Below, piece by piece: positions 38,673 through 48,826 of a DNA stretch of 64,000 nucleotides. Origin of the DNA: Limisphaerales bacterium. GTDB lineage: Bacteria > Verrucomicrobiota > Verrucomicrobiia > Limisphaerales > AAA164-E04. The stretch lies in contig JAMASS010000021.1 of NCBI GenBank assembly GCA_024761205.1, positions 20,494 through 84,493 on the forward strand. Direction: 5' to 3'. Under the pieces are notes generated by a model. The model saw only the letters and a program-made list of their open reading frames with translations, made no database searches and was not told the origin of the DNA. Every line of letters begins with the position of its first letter. Within the stretch, counting starts at the first letter, position 1. A program made the position numbers and the translations under genes.

Positions 38673-40238
38673 CTACTTGGCGTAGTCGACACAGCGGACC
38701 TCGCGGATCACCATCACTCTAATTTGTCCGGGATACTGGACCTGTTCCTCAATCTTTCGGCACATGTCGCGAGCTAACGCGTAAGCGGCATCGTCAGCCA
38801 CCTCCTCGGGCCGTACAAACACCCGAACCTCCCTGCCTGCCTGCACCGCAAAACAACGCTCAACACCCGCGAATGACATCCCCACCTCCTCCAAATCCTT
38901 AAGTCGACTTACATAGGACGCAATGGACTCCGATCGAGCCCCCGGCCTCGAGGCGCTGATGGCGTCAGCAGCGCTCACCAAAATTCCCAAAACGGTCTCG
39001 TACTCAACTTCGTCGTGGTGTGACGCCACCGCATTGGCTACTTCGTCGCTCTCTCCGTGTCGGCGAATGAATTCCGCGCCGGCAATGGCATGAGAACCGT
39101 CAATCTCGTCGCCAAGGGCTTTCCCCACGTCGTGCAATAGCCCCGCCCGGGTGGCGTGGGTTACGTTAGCCCCCAGTTCACTCGCTATTAGCGCCGTCAG
39201 GCGCGCGACCTCCACTGAATGATCCAACACATTCTGCGAATAGCTCTGCCGAAAATAAAGCCGGCCGAGGCGCTTTGAAATTTCCGGATGGACGGGGGAC
39301 AGACGCAGCTTGCAGACTACTTCATCTCCCATCTTCAATACGCGGTCTTCAATCTCTGACGAAACTCTCCCTACGACCTCCTCTATCCGTGTCGGGTGAA
39401 TGCGTCCATCTGCAATAAGTCGCTCCATACTCTCTCTCGCAATCTCGCGTCTCACTGGATCAAAGCCAGAGAGCACCACCGTATTGGGTGTGTCATCAAT
39501 CAGGACCGTCATGCCGGTGACGTTCTCAAAGGCCCGAATGTTGCGTCCTTCCCTACCAATAATTCTCCCTTTGATGTCATCGCCTTTTAGAGCGACAGAA
39601 GCCGTTGTCGTTTCCGACGTGTGGTCACCGGCGTATCTCTGAATGGCGATGCTGATGATGCGGCGCGCCTCTTCTTCTCTATCCCTCTTTGCCTTCTCCA
39701 CAATTCTGCGGGTGAGATCACGGGCATCCCTTTGAGCGTCGCGCTCGATGGACCTCAAAAGCTCTTCCCGAGCCTCCGCTTGCGTAAGCTCTGCCAACCC
39801 TGCAAGCCGATCCTGCCACTCGTCGATCAACGCATTTACCGCAGCGGTCTGATCCTTGATCTGCTGTTGATTCTCCGCCAACGCCAATTGCCCTGTCTCG
39901 AGCAAAGACTCTCGTTTGGAAAGGCTTTGCAGTTGCTGACTGAGTATCTCTTCTCGACTTTGAAACTGTTTCTCGCGCTGTGCCAGCTCACGCCCTCTCC
40001 CATCAAGTCGAGCCTCCGTTTCACGGCGGATGCGCTCCGATTCTGAATTGGCCCTCTCTTGGGCTTCGGTAGTAATCCGATCGGCCTTCCCTTGAGCCTC
40101 CTTTAAAATCGCTAGCCCCTTGGAACGCATGGACCGCAATCGTGCCAGATTCCAAACGTTCACTCCTACCAAGGCAAGCAGCATCCCAACGATCACTAAC
40201 AAAAGATCGGGCCATCCACTGAACGCAAAAACTAGCAT
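38673..40238 (-). CDS. rny: Ribonuclease Y
   Basis: 521 residues from the ATG at 40236-40238 (MLVFAFSGWP). The frame also opens at 40265, but that would overlap the upstream gene by 14 bases. There is an N-terminal membrane anchor (LLLVIVGMLLALVGVNVW), a long coiled coil, a KH domain (DIKGRIIGREGRNIRAFE) and an HD domain with ATRAGLLHDVGKALGDEIDG. It initiates mRNA decay at the membrane. All expected domains are present and unbroken. Confidence 0.95.
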   Translation of the reverse strand: MLVFAFSGWPDLLLVIVGMLLALVGVNVWNLARLRSMRSKGLAILKEAQGKADRITTEAQERANSESERIRRETEARLDGRGRELAQREKQFQSREEILSQQLQSLSKRESLLETGQLALAENQQQIKDQTAAVNALIDEWQDRLAGLAELTQAEAREELLRSIERDAQRDARDLTRRIVEKAKRDREEEARRIISIAIQRYAGDHTSETTTASVALKGDDIKGRIIGREGRNIRAFENVTGMTVLIDDTPNTVVLSGFDPVRREIARESMERLIADGRIHPTRIEEVVGRVSSEIEDRVLKMGDEVVCKLRLSPVHPEISKRLGRLYFRQSYSQNVLDHSVEVARLTALIASELGANVTHATRAGLLHDVGKALGDEIDGSHAIAGAEFIRRHGESDEVANAVASHHDEVEYETVLGILVSAADAISASRPGARSESIASYVSRLKDLEEVGMSFAGVERCFAVQAGREVRVFVRPEEVADDAAYALARDMCRKIEEQVQYPGQIRVMVIREVRCVDYAK

Positions 40239-40251
40239 CTCAAAATCACGT

Positions 40252-40875
40252 TCATTCTGGCTCAATCCAATGGCGAGGCGTCACGATTGATTCCACTCGT
40301 TGATCCCACAAATCTGCCGGCAACATCTCCACCAGCTGAAATTCATAGGCCACCCCGCAGCGATGCCCTCGAACCTCTCTCAGCAAACGATCGTAGAAGC
40401 CCTTGCCTCTCCCTAACCTCACACCGTTGCAAGAGAACGCCAACCCCGGGATCAAAACCAGATCAAGTTGATTCCCCTCGATTCTCGGACAATCCGCATG
40501 CGGCTCCCGAATCCCGAACTGACCGTTGACCAGCTCACTCAACCGATCGATCAGGGCGAACTCATACTCCGCAGTCCCTCCGTTCCATCGAGGCACAGCC
40601 ATTCTTTTTTTCTGATCAAGACCTGCTAACATCGCCTCACCCAAATCAATCTCCCAACCCGTCGCCACGTACATTCCTATCGCCTCCGCCCAGCGATACC
40701 GTTCGGTCCTTAGCAGCTGACGCACCAGAGTCTCCGACGCCGCTGACCTCGAAGCAGGAGACACTCGCTCGAGCAGGGAGCGCATTTGGCAGCGGATTTG
40801 CGCCTTTTCCTCAACCAAACTCGCGCTGTTGATTTTCGGTTTCACAAACAATATCTCACCCAAAGACTCAGTCAT
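40252..40875 (-). CDS. 5-formyltetrahydrofolate cyclo-ligase
   Basis: 207 residues from the ATG at 40873-40875 (MTESLGEILFVKPKIN), chosen because the longer frame (to 40977) overlaps rarA by 95 bases. It converts 5-formyl-THF to 5,10-methenyl-THF with ATP. Family motifs: LGRGKGFYDRLL (the phosphate/folate loop G-R-G-x-G-Y/F-Y-D), PGLAFSCNGVRLG and a C-terminal WDQRVESIVTP. It is tightly packed between rarA (7-base gap) and rny (13-base gap). Confidence 0.9.
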   Translation of the reverse strand: MTESLGEILFVKPKINSASLVEEKAQIRCQMRSLLERVSPASRSAASETLVRQLLRTERYRWAEAIGMYVATGWEIDLGEAMLAGLDQKKRMAVPRWNGGTAEYEFALIDRLSELVNGQFGIREPHADCPRIEGNQLDLVLIPGLAFSCNGVRLGRGKGFYDRLLREVRGHRCGVAYEFQLVEMLPADLWDQRVESIVTPRHWIEPE

Positions 40876-40882
40876 CGCTGGT

Positions 40883-42265
40883 TCAATCCCGGGAAAGGTG
40901 TTCACGCCAACGCCTGAGCCGCTCACGAATCTTCTTTTCCGCTCCCTGATCCGACGGTGAGTAATATCGGCGTTCAACGCCTAGATAATCCTGAGGCACA
41001 AAGTTACCCACATATTCATGGCTGTATTTGTAACCCACCCCACTTCTCAGCTCAGACGCACCCTTGTAATGCGCATCACGGAGATGCTGGGGCACCGGAA
41101 TTGTAGGATTGTTCCGAACATCAGTCAGCGCTTCATCGATTGCGGCCATAGCACTATTACTCTTGTACGCTGTGGCGATGTAAATCGCCGCTTCGGCAAT
41201 TGGAATCCTTGCCTCCGGCCATCCCACGAACTCCGCGGTTTGATGGGCACTCGTTGCCAAAACCAATGCCATCGGGTCCGCCAATCCGACGTCCTCCGCC
41301 GCACAGATCAGTAGCCGCCGTGTGATAAATCGGGGATCCTCCCCAGCGTGGATCATCTTGGCCAACCAATACAGCGCCGCATCTGGATCGGAACCACGCA
41401 TCGACTTGATGAAGGCCGAAATGGTGTCGTAGTGGCCGTCACCGTCACGATCGTACACTACCGCTTTCTTCTGAATGCACTCCACCGCTATCTTCAGATC
41501 GATCGAGGTGACACCATCCCGACTCACCGGTGTAGTGAGCACTGCGATTTCGAGGGAGTTGAGTGCTTTACGAGCATCGCCATCAGCGGTGGTCGCTAAA
41601 TGCCGAGCGGCCTCCTCGGTAACCTCAATCTGTCTCCCTCCAAATCCGCGAACCTCATCCTTAATTGCCCGCCGCAACAATTTGCTGATCTCTTCCACAC
41701 TCAATGATTCCAGCTCAAAGATCTGCGATCTTGAGACGAGCGGTGAATTCACAGAAAAGAACGGATTGTGGGTCGTGGCCCCAATCAGCTTGACCGTACC
41801 ACACTCAACATCAGGGAGGAGGACGTCCTGTTGGGTTTTATTGAACCGATGGATCTCATCGATAAAAAGCAAGGTGGGAACGCCCGTGTTCGTGAGCCGA
41901 TTAGCGGCACCTCGCAACACCGCCCGCATATCAGCGACATTAGATTCCGCCCCGCTCAGACATTCGAATTTGGCCCTTGTTGAATGAGCGATAATCTGAG
42001 CCAAGGTGGTTTTTCCCGTGCCGGGCGGCCCATAGAATATCAACGACTGCACTCGGTCGGCTTCAATCGAGCGCCTCAGCAAAGAACCGGGTCCCAGAAT
42101 GTGAGACTGTCCAACGTACTCGTCTAGAGACTTGGGCCGCATCCGGGCGGCAAGCGGCACGCTGGATGCACCTTCCCATTCGCTTGGAGCCGCCGCGTCC
42201 CCCTTGGGATTGCTGCCGTCCCCCGCTACTCGAATTCGATTCTCAAATAGATCTTCTTGAGCCAT
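40883..42265 (-). CDS. rarA: Replication-associated recombination protein A (AAA ATPase)
   Basis: 460 residues from the ATG at 42263-42265 (MAQEDLFENRI). The frame extends to 42505, but the extra 80 residues are low-complexity and not family-like. Motifs: RMRPKSLDEYVGQSHIL, Walker A YGPPGTGKTT, Walker B LLFIDEIHRFNKTQQDVLLP, sensor 1 GATTHNPFF, and the C-terminal HYKGASELRSGVGYKYSHEY. It acts at stalled replication forks. Confidence 0.95.
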   Translation of the reverse strand: MAQEDLFENRIRVAGDGSNPKGDAAAPSEWEGASSVPLAARMRPKSLDEYVGQSHILGPGSLLRRSIEADRVQSLIFYGPPGTGKTTLAQIIAHSTRAKFECLSGAESNVADMRAVLRGAANRLTNTGVPTLLFIDEIHRFNKTQQDVLLPDVECGTVKLIGATTHNPFFSVNSPLVSRSQIFELESLSVEEISKLLRRAIKDEVRGFGGRQIEVTEEAARHLATTADGDARKALNSLEIAVLTTPVSRDGVTSIDLKIAVECIQKKAVVYDRDGDGHYDTISAFIKSMRGSDPDAALYWLAKMIHAGEDPRFITRRLLICAAEDVGLADPMALVLATSAHQTAEFVGWPEARIPIAEAAIYIATAYKSNSAMAAIDEALTDVRNNPTIPVPQHLRDAHYKGASELRSGVGYKYSHEYVGNFVPQDYLGVERRYYSPSDQGAEKKIRERLRRWREHLSRD

Positions 42266-42610
42266 CAAAGAGGAGCTTTCTCTCCTCGGAAAAAAGAAAA
42301 CCCCGCACTGTGCCGTGGGTAACAGACCCTTTGAACAGGATAGAAACAAGGGGAGCTCGCCTGGTGACATTCGACTTCCAGTCAAGGCCTGTCGGCCGCC
42401 ATACCTGAGGCTACCACTCCATTTATTTTTGCTTACGGTCCAAGGACTTTGTTTCGATACACGAACACGGCAGGGTAAATTCCCTTTCGACAATCCACTT
42501 TTCAATGAGCGAACGCCAGCTAATCACCGTCCATTGACGGGGCACCTTCACGCACCACTTTTTCTACTCCAGCGACCGCGATTTCTCAAGCAAAAACAGT
42601 ACTTCGCTCG
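42266..42610. other. Intergenic region upstream of rarA
   Basis: 345 bases between the nagB stop and the rarA start, both on the minus strand. It probably holds the rarA promoter. No family-like protein, RNA gene or T-tailed hairpin is evident. An AGGAG lies about 17 bases before the rarA ATG, rather far for a ribosome site. Confidence 0.4.
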
Positions 42611-43408
42611 CTAGAGCAGCGCTGCCGAATCCTCATCTAAGTACAATGTCGAGTGAGGTTGGCGGCGGAGGATTGACGCCGGACAATCCGTAGAAATCGG
42701 CTCTCTCAAAGCAACCCGGATCGCCTCCCGTTTCCGGCTCTCTGGAGCGAGGCACACTATCTTCTTCGCGGCACATAAGGCAGGGATTGTTAGCGTGAGC
42801 GCATAGCTCGGCACCGTTTCAAGAGAAGGGAAGTGACCCTCCCCTACCTGCTGTTGTTTGCAAGCCGTATCGAGCTTCACTATTTTCACCCAATGGATGT
42901 CCTCAAAATCAGCAACCGGAGGATCATTAAACGCGATATGTCCATTCTCTCCTACCCCGAGACAGCAGAGATCAATCGGTGATTCCGCCAGTAAATCCGA
43001 ATACCGCTTGCACTCATCTAGCGGCAGGAGCGCATCGCCAGCCAGATAGTGGAGTGCCTTGGACTTTACCAGCGACTCGACTCGATCTTTCATGTACTGC
43101 CGAAAGCTGGCGCTGTGATCGGCAGGCAACCCGAGGTACTCATCCATATGAAAAATCTCGATGCGCGACCAATCTATACCCGAATCCTCGATCAATCGTG
43201 AGAGGAAAAGAATCTGAGAATTTCCTGTCGCCAGGATGATGCGAAGACTCTCCTTGCCGCTCATGAGGTCTCGCAAATACGCTCCCACCTCGGCAGCAGC
43301 CGCAGCGGCCATTGCCCGCTGGTCTTGAAATATTCTTACGGGAAGAGAATCAACGGACATCGTCCTCTCAAGATTTTCAGGCTCCGGTCCCGGTGTCGTA
43401 TTAGTCAT
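42611..43408 (-). CDS. nagB: Glucosamine-6-phosphate deaminase
   Basis: 265 residues from the ATG at 43406-43408; ATG 43360 (MSVDSLPVRIF) is also possible, and the longest frame (43516) overlaps rsmI. It turns GlcN6P into Fru6P and ammonia. Motifs: IILATGNSQILF (phosphate loop, T-G-N instead of the more usual T-G-S/G), IEIFHMDEYLGLPADHSASF with the catalytic Asp, and LGVGENGHIAFNDPP. A dead N-acetylhexosamine kinase-like gene is 1 kb away, suggesting a former amino-sugar locus. Confidence 0.9.
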   Translation of the reverse strand: MTNTTPGPEPENLERTMSVDSLPVRIFQDQRAMAAAAAAEVGAYLRDLMSGKESLRIILATGNSQILFLSRLIEDSGIDWSRIEIFHMDEYLGLPADHSASFRQYMKDRVESLVKSKALHYLAGDALLPLDECKRYSDLLAESPIDLCCLGVGENGHIAFNDPPVADFEDIHWVKIVKLDTACKQQQVGEGHFPSLETVPSYALTLTIPALCAAKKIVCLAPESRKREAIRVALREPISTDCPASILRRQPHSTLYLDEDSAALL

Positions 43409-43499
43409 TCTGTTTTCCACGATCGGCTGGAAGCTAGATGATCGAGCTTTATCTAGCAAGGGATTCAACAGCCCGCTTCCGTGCGAAGCAGAGTCGCGG

Positions 43500-44240
43500 T
43501 CATCCAGCCCTCCCAATCATGACAACGAACTCGCCCTTGGGTTTTCGTTTCATGAGTTTGCCTCGAACTTCGGCAACCGTTCCTCGAATCACTTCTTCAA
43601 ATCTCTTGGTTAATTCGCGACAAACCACCAGTTTTCGTTCCGCAAACAACCTATTCAACTCCTCAATCAGTTTCAAAATCCGGTATGGGGATTCATAGAG
43701 GACAACCGTTCCCGGGAGCAGACTCAGTCTCTCCAGGGTCTTCCTTCGCTGTCCTTGTTTCACCGGCAAGAAGCCAACAAAGTGAAACTCCTCAGTAGAC
43801 AATCCACTACTAGCCAAAGCGGCGACTGCCGCGCAAGGTCCGGGCACCACTTCCACTCGATAGCCCGCCTCCCAAACCGTCCTGGTGAGACGGACTCCGG
43901 GATCACTGATTCCAGGAGTTCCCGCGTCGCTAACCAAGGCGACGGTACTGCCGTCGTGGAGGTATTCAATCACCCGATTCTGCCGCCCCCGCTCATTAAA
44001 TCGATGGTAACTGAGCAGCGGCTTCCGAACATCGTAGCTCTTGAGGAGGCGGCCCGTGTGCCGAGTGTCTTCGCAAAGAATGATATCCACCTCGCGCAAG
44101 GTTCGCAATGCACGAAGGGTAATATCTTCCAGATTGCCAATCGGCGTCGCAACAAGATACAGGGTGCCTTTACTTAACGGCACCGGATTCCCCACAACCG
44201 TCAGCCCAACGCTCTCGCGATTTCCTTTCGCATCCGCCAT
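43500..44240 (-). CDS. rsmI: 16S rRNA (cytidine-2'-O)-methyltransferase RsmI
   Basis: 246 residues from the ATG at 44238-44240 (MADAKGNRES), or 254 from ATG 44264. It methylates C1402 of 16S rRNA. Family signature: LYLVATPIGNLEDITLRALR, ILCEDTRHTGRLL, VALVSDAGTPGISDPG, VVPGPCAAVAALASSGL and LYESPYRILKLIEEL. The core tetrapyrrole-methylase fold is complete. It is followed by nagB after 91 bases. Confidence 0.95.
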   Translation of the reverse strand: MADAKGNRESVGLTVVGNPVPLSKGTLYLVATPIGNLEDITLRALRTLREVDIILCEDTRHTGRLLKSYDVRKPLLSYHRFNERGRQNRVIEYLHDGSTVALVSDAGTPGISDPGVRLTRTVWEAGYRVEVVPGPCAAVAALASSGLSTEEFHFVGFLPVKQGQRRKTLERLSLLPGTVVLYESPYRILKLIEELNRLFAERKLVVCRELTKRFEEVIRGTVAEVRGKLMKRKPKGEFVVMIGRAG

Positions 44241-44419
44241 GTTTACAAACGGCTTTCGACCCACCGAAGGCGCTAAATCATCAAAACCCTATCCTGTCTC
44301 GAGCCCAGCACCCAACCAGCCAAGGTTTTCAGAACTGACACATGATTGCTAGAATACTCACGACATTTTGAATAATGTGCAGTAACCCCGTCTTGCCGAG
44401 CGAGGGGGATACCACGGGC

Positions 44420-45560
44420 GCTATGTCCATTTACCGAGAAGAGCAACTCGGAGAGATTTCGAACAAATTCCAAATCTACGGCGAAATTCTCCACGCGAAA
44501 CCGTGTAAAATCGGCCACCTTAACGAAACTTACACCGCCACCTATGCTCAAGGAGCCGTGAACGTTCGCTCTATTCATCAGAAGATCAACCGCCATGTCT
44601 TCAAATCGCCCGAGGAGGGGATGGCCAATCTGACTCGGGTAACCACTCACATCTGAAACCGTCTGGAAGCGCAACAGCTGCCTGAAGTGACTCAGCGAGT
44701 CCTCATTGTTACGCCTACCCGTACGGGTGATTCCTACTTTGTCAATGGCGTCAATGGAGATGGCGATTTTTCTGGAGAACATTCATCTTTGTCGAAAACG
44801 TTGAGAGTTTCGAATCGGCGGGGCAAGACTATCAGACAAGTGTTGCCTTTGGTGAGTTTCAGAAACTCCTTTCAAATATTTCCAGTCAACGACTCCACGG
44901 AACGATTCCCCGATTTCATCACACGCGAGATCGCTTCAATGCCTTTCTAAAAGCAGTTAAAAAAGATCATGTCCAATCGAGCCAAAAACGCCAAAGCGGA
45001 AATTGACATCTGCCTTCAACACGAAGACATTCTCGCCGTCATCCTGGATCAGCTAAATTCGGGCGAGATCCCGGAGAGAGTGACCCACAATGACACCAAA
45101 TTTAACAATATCATGCCTGGATCAAGATACCGGCAAAGCGATGTGTGTCGTGGAGCTCGATACCGTGATGCCCGGGTCGGTTCTCTACGATTTTAGCGAT
45201 ATGGTGAGAACCACCACCACCCCGACACTTGAGGACGAACGAGATCTCTCACGGGGCATCATGCATCTGTCAACCTTCAAGTAGCTTGCCAAAGGCTAGC
45301 TAAGGGCCACCGGTTCGTTTCTCAACAAATCTGAGAAGTCTCTTTTGGCTTTTCCGGAAAGCTGATTGCTTTGACCATCAGAATGCGCTTCCTCACGGAC
45401 TACCTTGAAGGCGGCCACTAATTTTTGTGCTCACCGCCCAATTCACAATCTCGATCGCGCCCGAACACAGCTTAAACTCGTGCAATCGATTACCGAGCAG
45501 GAAGATGCCATGTAGACCTACATCGACCGACTTTATCGACCAAAGCCTGAATTTCGCTAC
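44420..45560 (+). pseudogene. N-acetylhexosamine kinase-like phosphotransferase (NahK/APH family), pseudogene
   Basis: Family blocks in order, in shifting frames: ISNKFQIYGEILHAKPCKIG and HLNETYTATYAQG near 44455-44560, INRHVFKSPEEGMANLTRV to a TGA near 44656, then GEFQKLLSNIS and IPRFHHTRDRFNAFLKAVKK. Next come IPERVTHNDTKFNNI (45070-45115, the catalytic HNDTK-x-NN), VELDTVMPGSVLYDFSDMVR and MRFLTDYLEGGH. At least four frameshifts or stops. The family phosphorylates GlcNAc/GalNAc or related sugars. Decay of this gene beside nagB suggests loss of amino-sugar salvage. Confidence 0.8.
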
Positions 45561-45611
45561 CAACGATCCACTCGCTCGCCGCCGCGATCCCTGACCAATC
45601 GCAAGATTTCC

Positions 45612-46542
45612 ATGAAGGCAGCTTATCTCACTGAACCCGGTCTACCCTCAAGTATCTCACTACGGAGAACTCCTGATTTTCATGCCCAATGACACGGAGT
45701 TGCCGGTCCGAGCCAGAGCCGTATCCGTCAATCAGATCGGCACTTATATTCGGGGCGGACTGATTCCCATGTCCCTGCCCAATCTTTTTGCCATTGGTTG
45801 CGACTTCGCCGGTGCGGTCGAGGCGGTCAGATCGAACGTCCTGAGATTCAAACATGGGGATCGGTGCCTGAGGATACAACGCCACTTTCCCCAACACGTC
45901 TGATACAGATGTGGCTTCAATCGCCCTAGTGGCAATCACGGCGCATCCGGGGCTCTGCCAAAGAGCCACGGATCAGGGATTCGGAAACGGTCTTTATCAG
46001 TGGCGGCGCCGGAGGAGTCGGATCCATAGTCATCCAAATCGCCAAAGCCATGAGCGCAACGGTCAGCGCCTCCGCCGGCTCCGAGAACCGCGCTCAAACC
46101 GGCAAACAAATCGGCGCTAATCACGCCATCAACCATTCGCGGGAAGACGTCCTCTCAGCAATCAAGGGATGCACCAACTCAGGCGTCAACATCTATTGGG
46201 AAACCGCTTGACAACCAAATTTTGAGAAAAGCATTGACGCCCTGGCCCAAAACGGCCCTTTGGTGATCATGGCCGGCCGGGGCGCGCGGCCAACATTTCC
46301 CATCGGCCCCTTTTATGTCAAAGGTTGCTCAGCACTCAGGTTCGCCATGTTTAACGCGGCTCCAGACGAACAATGTCGATGCGCCGAGGACATCAACCAA
46401 ATGGCTCGAGTCCGGTGCTCTCAAGCCGAATATCGGCGAAGACCTGTCCTTTTCAGAAGTCGCTACCGCTCATCAACTCCAGGAAGACAACACACTCCAC
46501 GCAGCTAGGGACCTGCACGGAAAGACCGTTCTTACCCCGTAA
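45612..46542 (+). pseudogene. NADPH:quinone oxidoreductase (zinc-type MDR family), pseudogene
   Basis: It starts at ATG 45612 (MKAAYLTEPGLPS). Then, in another frame, DTELPVRARAVSVNQIGTYI and FAIGCDFAGAVEAV with KHGDRC. After a TGA at 45901 the nucleotide-binding region appears in a third frame (VSASAGSENRAQTGKQIGAN, HAINHSREDVLSAIKGC). It then reads NIYWETA followed by an in-frame TGA, FEKSIDALAQNGPLVIMAGR and so on to about 46540. At least three frameshifts and two stops; clearly dead. Confidence 0.85.
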
Positions 46543-46620
46543 AAGTCAAAGGATGAACCGTATTCGATTTTGACCGTGTTTCTGATTGTATCACGGCCCC
46601 CGGACTCTACACTGCCCCGC

Positions 46621-47307
46621 ATGCACTTGAAATACCGAATCGCTTTCACCATCTTTCTTGCACTCCTATCACTGCCGCTTCGCGCGGCCGAACACAACCG
46701 GCTGTCTTCCGCCGAAGTCGCCGACGGTTGGCGGCTTCTGTTTGACGGCAAAACAACCTCGGGGTGGCGAAATTTCCAGAAAGACGTCATTAGCGATGGC
46801 TGGAAGGTAATCGACGGCGCGCTCATCCGCGCCGGCCGGGGCGCCGGATCCATCATTACAGAAGAGCAGTTTGAGACCTTCGAGTTGTCGTTGGAGTACA
46901 AGATATCCAAAGGCGGCAACAGCGGTATCATGTTCCACGTCAGTGAGGAAGGCCAAACCGCCTGGATGACCGGACCAGAAATCCAAATCCAAGACAACGT
47001 CGACGGCCGCGACTCACAGCTATCGGGATGGTTGTACCAACTCTACAAGTCGGACATCGACGCAACCTATCCCGCCGGACAATGGAACCGTGTTCGCTTT
47101 AAGATCACGAAAGACAAAGGGGAACTCTGGATGAACGGAGTGAAATACTACGAGTTTGTTAAAGGAAGCGACGACTGGAACCAACGGGTGAGCAAAACTA
47201 AATTCAATCGCATACCCAGCTTCGGAATACCCGCCAAAGGCCACATCTGTTTGCAAGATCATGGCAACGAAGTAGCGTATCGGAATATCAAGATCCGCCC
47301 CTTATAA
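46621..47307 (+). CDS. DUF1080 (3-keto-disaccharide hydrolase-like) secreted protein
   Basis: 228 residues from ATG 46621. A signal peptide (MHLKYRIAFTIFLALLSLPL, cleavage near LRAAE) precedes the lectin-like DUF1080 fold: GWRLLFDGKTTSGWRNFQKD, FELSLEYKISKGGNSGIMFH, GPEIQIQDNVDG, and the end ICLQDHGNEVAYRNIKIRPL. Members hydrolyse 3-keto sugars or bind carbohydrate. It is intact although pseudogenes lie upstream and it is convergent with the PQQ-propeller gene. Confidence 0.9.
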   Translation: MHLKYRIAFTIFLALLSLPLRAAEHNRLSSAEVADGWRLLFDGKTTSGWRNFQKDVISDGWKVIDGALIRAGRGAGSIITEEQFETFELSLEYKISKGGNSGIMFHVSEEGQTAWMTGPEIQIQDNVDGRDSQLSGWLYQLYKSDIDATYPAGQWNRVRFKITKDKGELWMNGVKYYEFVKGSDDWNQRVSKTKFNRIPSFGIPAKGHICLQDHGNEVAYRNIKIRPL

Positions 47308-47335
47308 TCAAGCGTCACTCGCCTGACATTCACAC

Positions 47336-48679
47336 CTATTCGGGCGCTGCGATACAGTAGAGATTCTTCTCGCCCCGCAAGTAGATTTCATCTCCGGCAA
47401 TCGCCGCCGAAGCGCTGAACTGATCGTTCAATTGGTTCAGCGCCAACGCCCGGGGATTCTCGCCATGACTGAATACTAGGGTGGCACCGTTTCGCCCGGT
47501 TACGTAGATCCGATCAGCCACCCCAACCGGCGAGGCGAAAATCTCCCTCAGTCCTCCAAGCCGAAAGGGACCTCGTTTGACCTTGCCAGTTAACGGGTCA
47601 AGACAGGACAGCACGCCTTGATTATGTCGCAAGAAGTAGAGCGTATCATCGTATATCAAGGGTGAGGGCACATAAGGAGTCATTCGATTTAGCGTCCAGA
47701 CGACCTCGCTGGTTCCTGTGATATCTCCCCTCGCTCCCTCTAACCGAATCGCCATCATCGCTTGTTTATCATAGCTGTTTCCCACGATCACAATGCCGTT
47801 GGTTGCGACCGGAGAGGCAACGACGTTATGCGCCAGACCCGCGCATTCCCAAATCAGCCTTCCGGTATGCAGATCATAAGACCGGACTCGTTTGGTGGCG
47901 CTCACGATGACTTGTGATTGTGCCCCATGCCGAACGATCAGAGGCGACGACCAGGAGGTCAATTCATCCCGCTGAACTCGCCATCGCTCTTCACCATCGT
48001 TTGCATTGAACGCAACCAAGAAAGACTGCTTCTCATGATCCCAGTTGTGCACCAATACCCCCTTGCTCAAAGCAGGCGAGCTACCCTCCCCATGAGCGTG
48101 CTTGGTCTCCATCCGCCCGAGGCGTTGCTTCCAAACAACTTCGCCTGCCGGATTTAACGCATAGAGACCGCGAGAACCGAAAGACGCATAGATACGTTCC
48201 CCATCGGTAACAGGAGAGTTCGAAGCCAAGCTGCCCGCATAGTGACCGCCCTCATGAGGAAACTCACGAACAACTTCAGTCTGCCATCGCTCCTTCCCAT
48301 CTTGACGATTCACCGCCAATACCACGAAGCGGCGGTTTTGAGTGACCGGAAAATTATCATGCGCACCGGGCGCGTTATTGAATACCGGTTCCACCGGATC
48401 TCCATAAGGAATCGCTGCCGTCAAATACACTGAATCCTGCCACACAATGGGTGAAGAGTGCCCCTTGCCCGGTAGGGTGATCTTCCAGCGGATGTTCTTA
48501 CTTTCCGACCATTGCACCGGGGGATTGCCGCCTGCCGCCGCTCCTGATCCATCAATCCCTCTCCACGCGGGCCAACTCCCAGACGTGGCCCGCATGATCT
48601 GGTACACCATCAAACCCAATACAAACAGGTAATATCTCCCGACCACCGCAAGACAACGAACCCTTCCAACACACTTCAT
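47336..48679 (-). CDS. Secreted PQQ-binding-like beta-propeller protein
   Basis: 447 residues from the ATG at 48677-48679; the frame extends to 48745. An N-terminal hydrophobic segment (RYYLFVLGLMVYQIM) gives export. Repeated propeller blades follow: SSPIVWQDSVYLTAA, NSPVTDGERIYASFGSRGLY, GSSPALSKGVLVHNWD, ASPVATNGIVIVGNS and ASPVGVADRIYVTGRNG. The first blade has the W-x-x-WRG-DG motif (WPAWRGIDGSGAA) usual in Verrucomicrobia and Planctomycetes proteins of this type. Whether it binds a cofactor is not known; enzymatic residues of quinoprotein dehydrogenases are not evident. Confidence 0.88.
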   Translation of the reverse strand: MKCVGRVRCLAVVGRYYLFVLGLMVYQIMRATSGSWPAWRGIDGSGAAAGGNPPVQWSESKNIRWKITLPGKGHSSPIVWQDSVYLTAAIPYGDPVEPVFNNAPGAHDNFPVTQNRRFVVLAVNRQDGKERWQTEVVREFPHEGGHYAGSLASNSPVTDGERIYASFGSRGLYALNPAGEVVWKQRLGRMETKHAHGEGSSPALSKGVLVHNWDHEKQSFLVAFNANDGEERWRVQRDELTSWSSPLIVRHGAQSQVIVSATKRVRSYDLHTGRLIWECAGLAHNVVASPVATNGIVIVGNSYDKQAMMAIRLEGARGDITGTSEVVWTLNRMTPYVPSPLIYDDTLYFLRHNQGVLSCLDPLTGKVKRGPFRLGGLREIFASPVGVADRIYVTGRNGATLVFSHGENPRALALNQLNDQFSASAAIAGDEIYLRGEKNLYCIAAPE

Positions 48680-48826
48680 CACAAAAAAGAGTAAACAAAA
48701 CAACGATCGCTGGAAAACTAAATTCCTTGACTCCCAAGACTCCACTGAGCTCAGGAAGGAGCGAAATCACCGACACACCATTCTTGACAGCCCCCTCCGA
48801 CCACCGTAAGCCCCATTAAAAATCCC

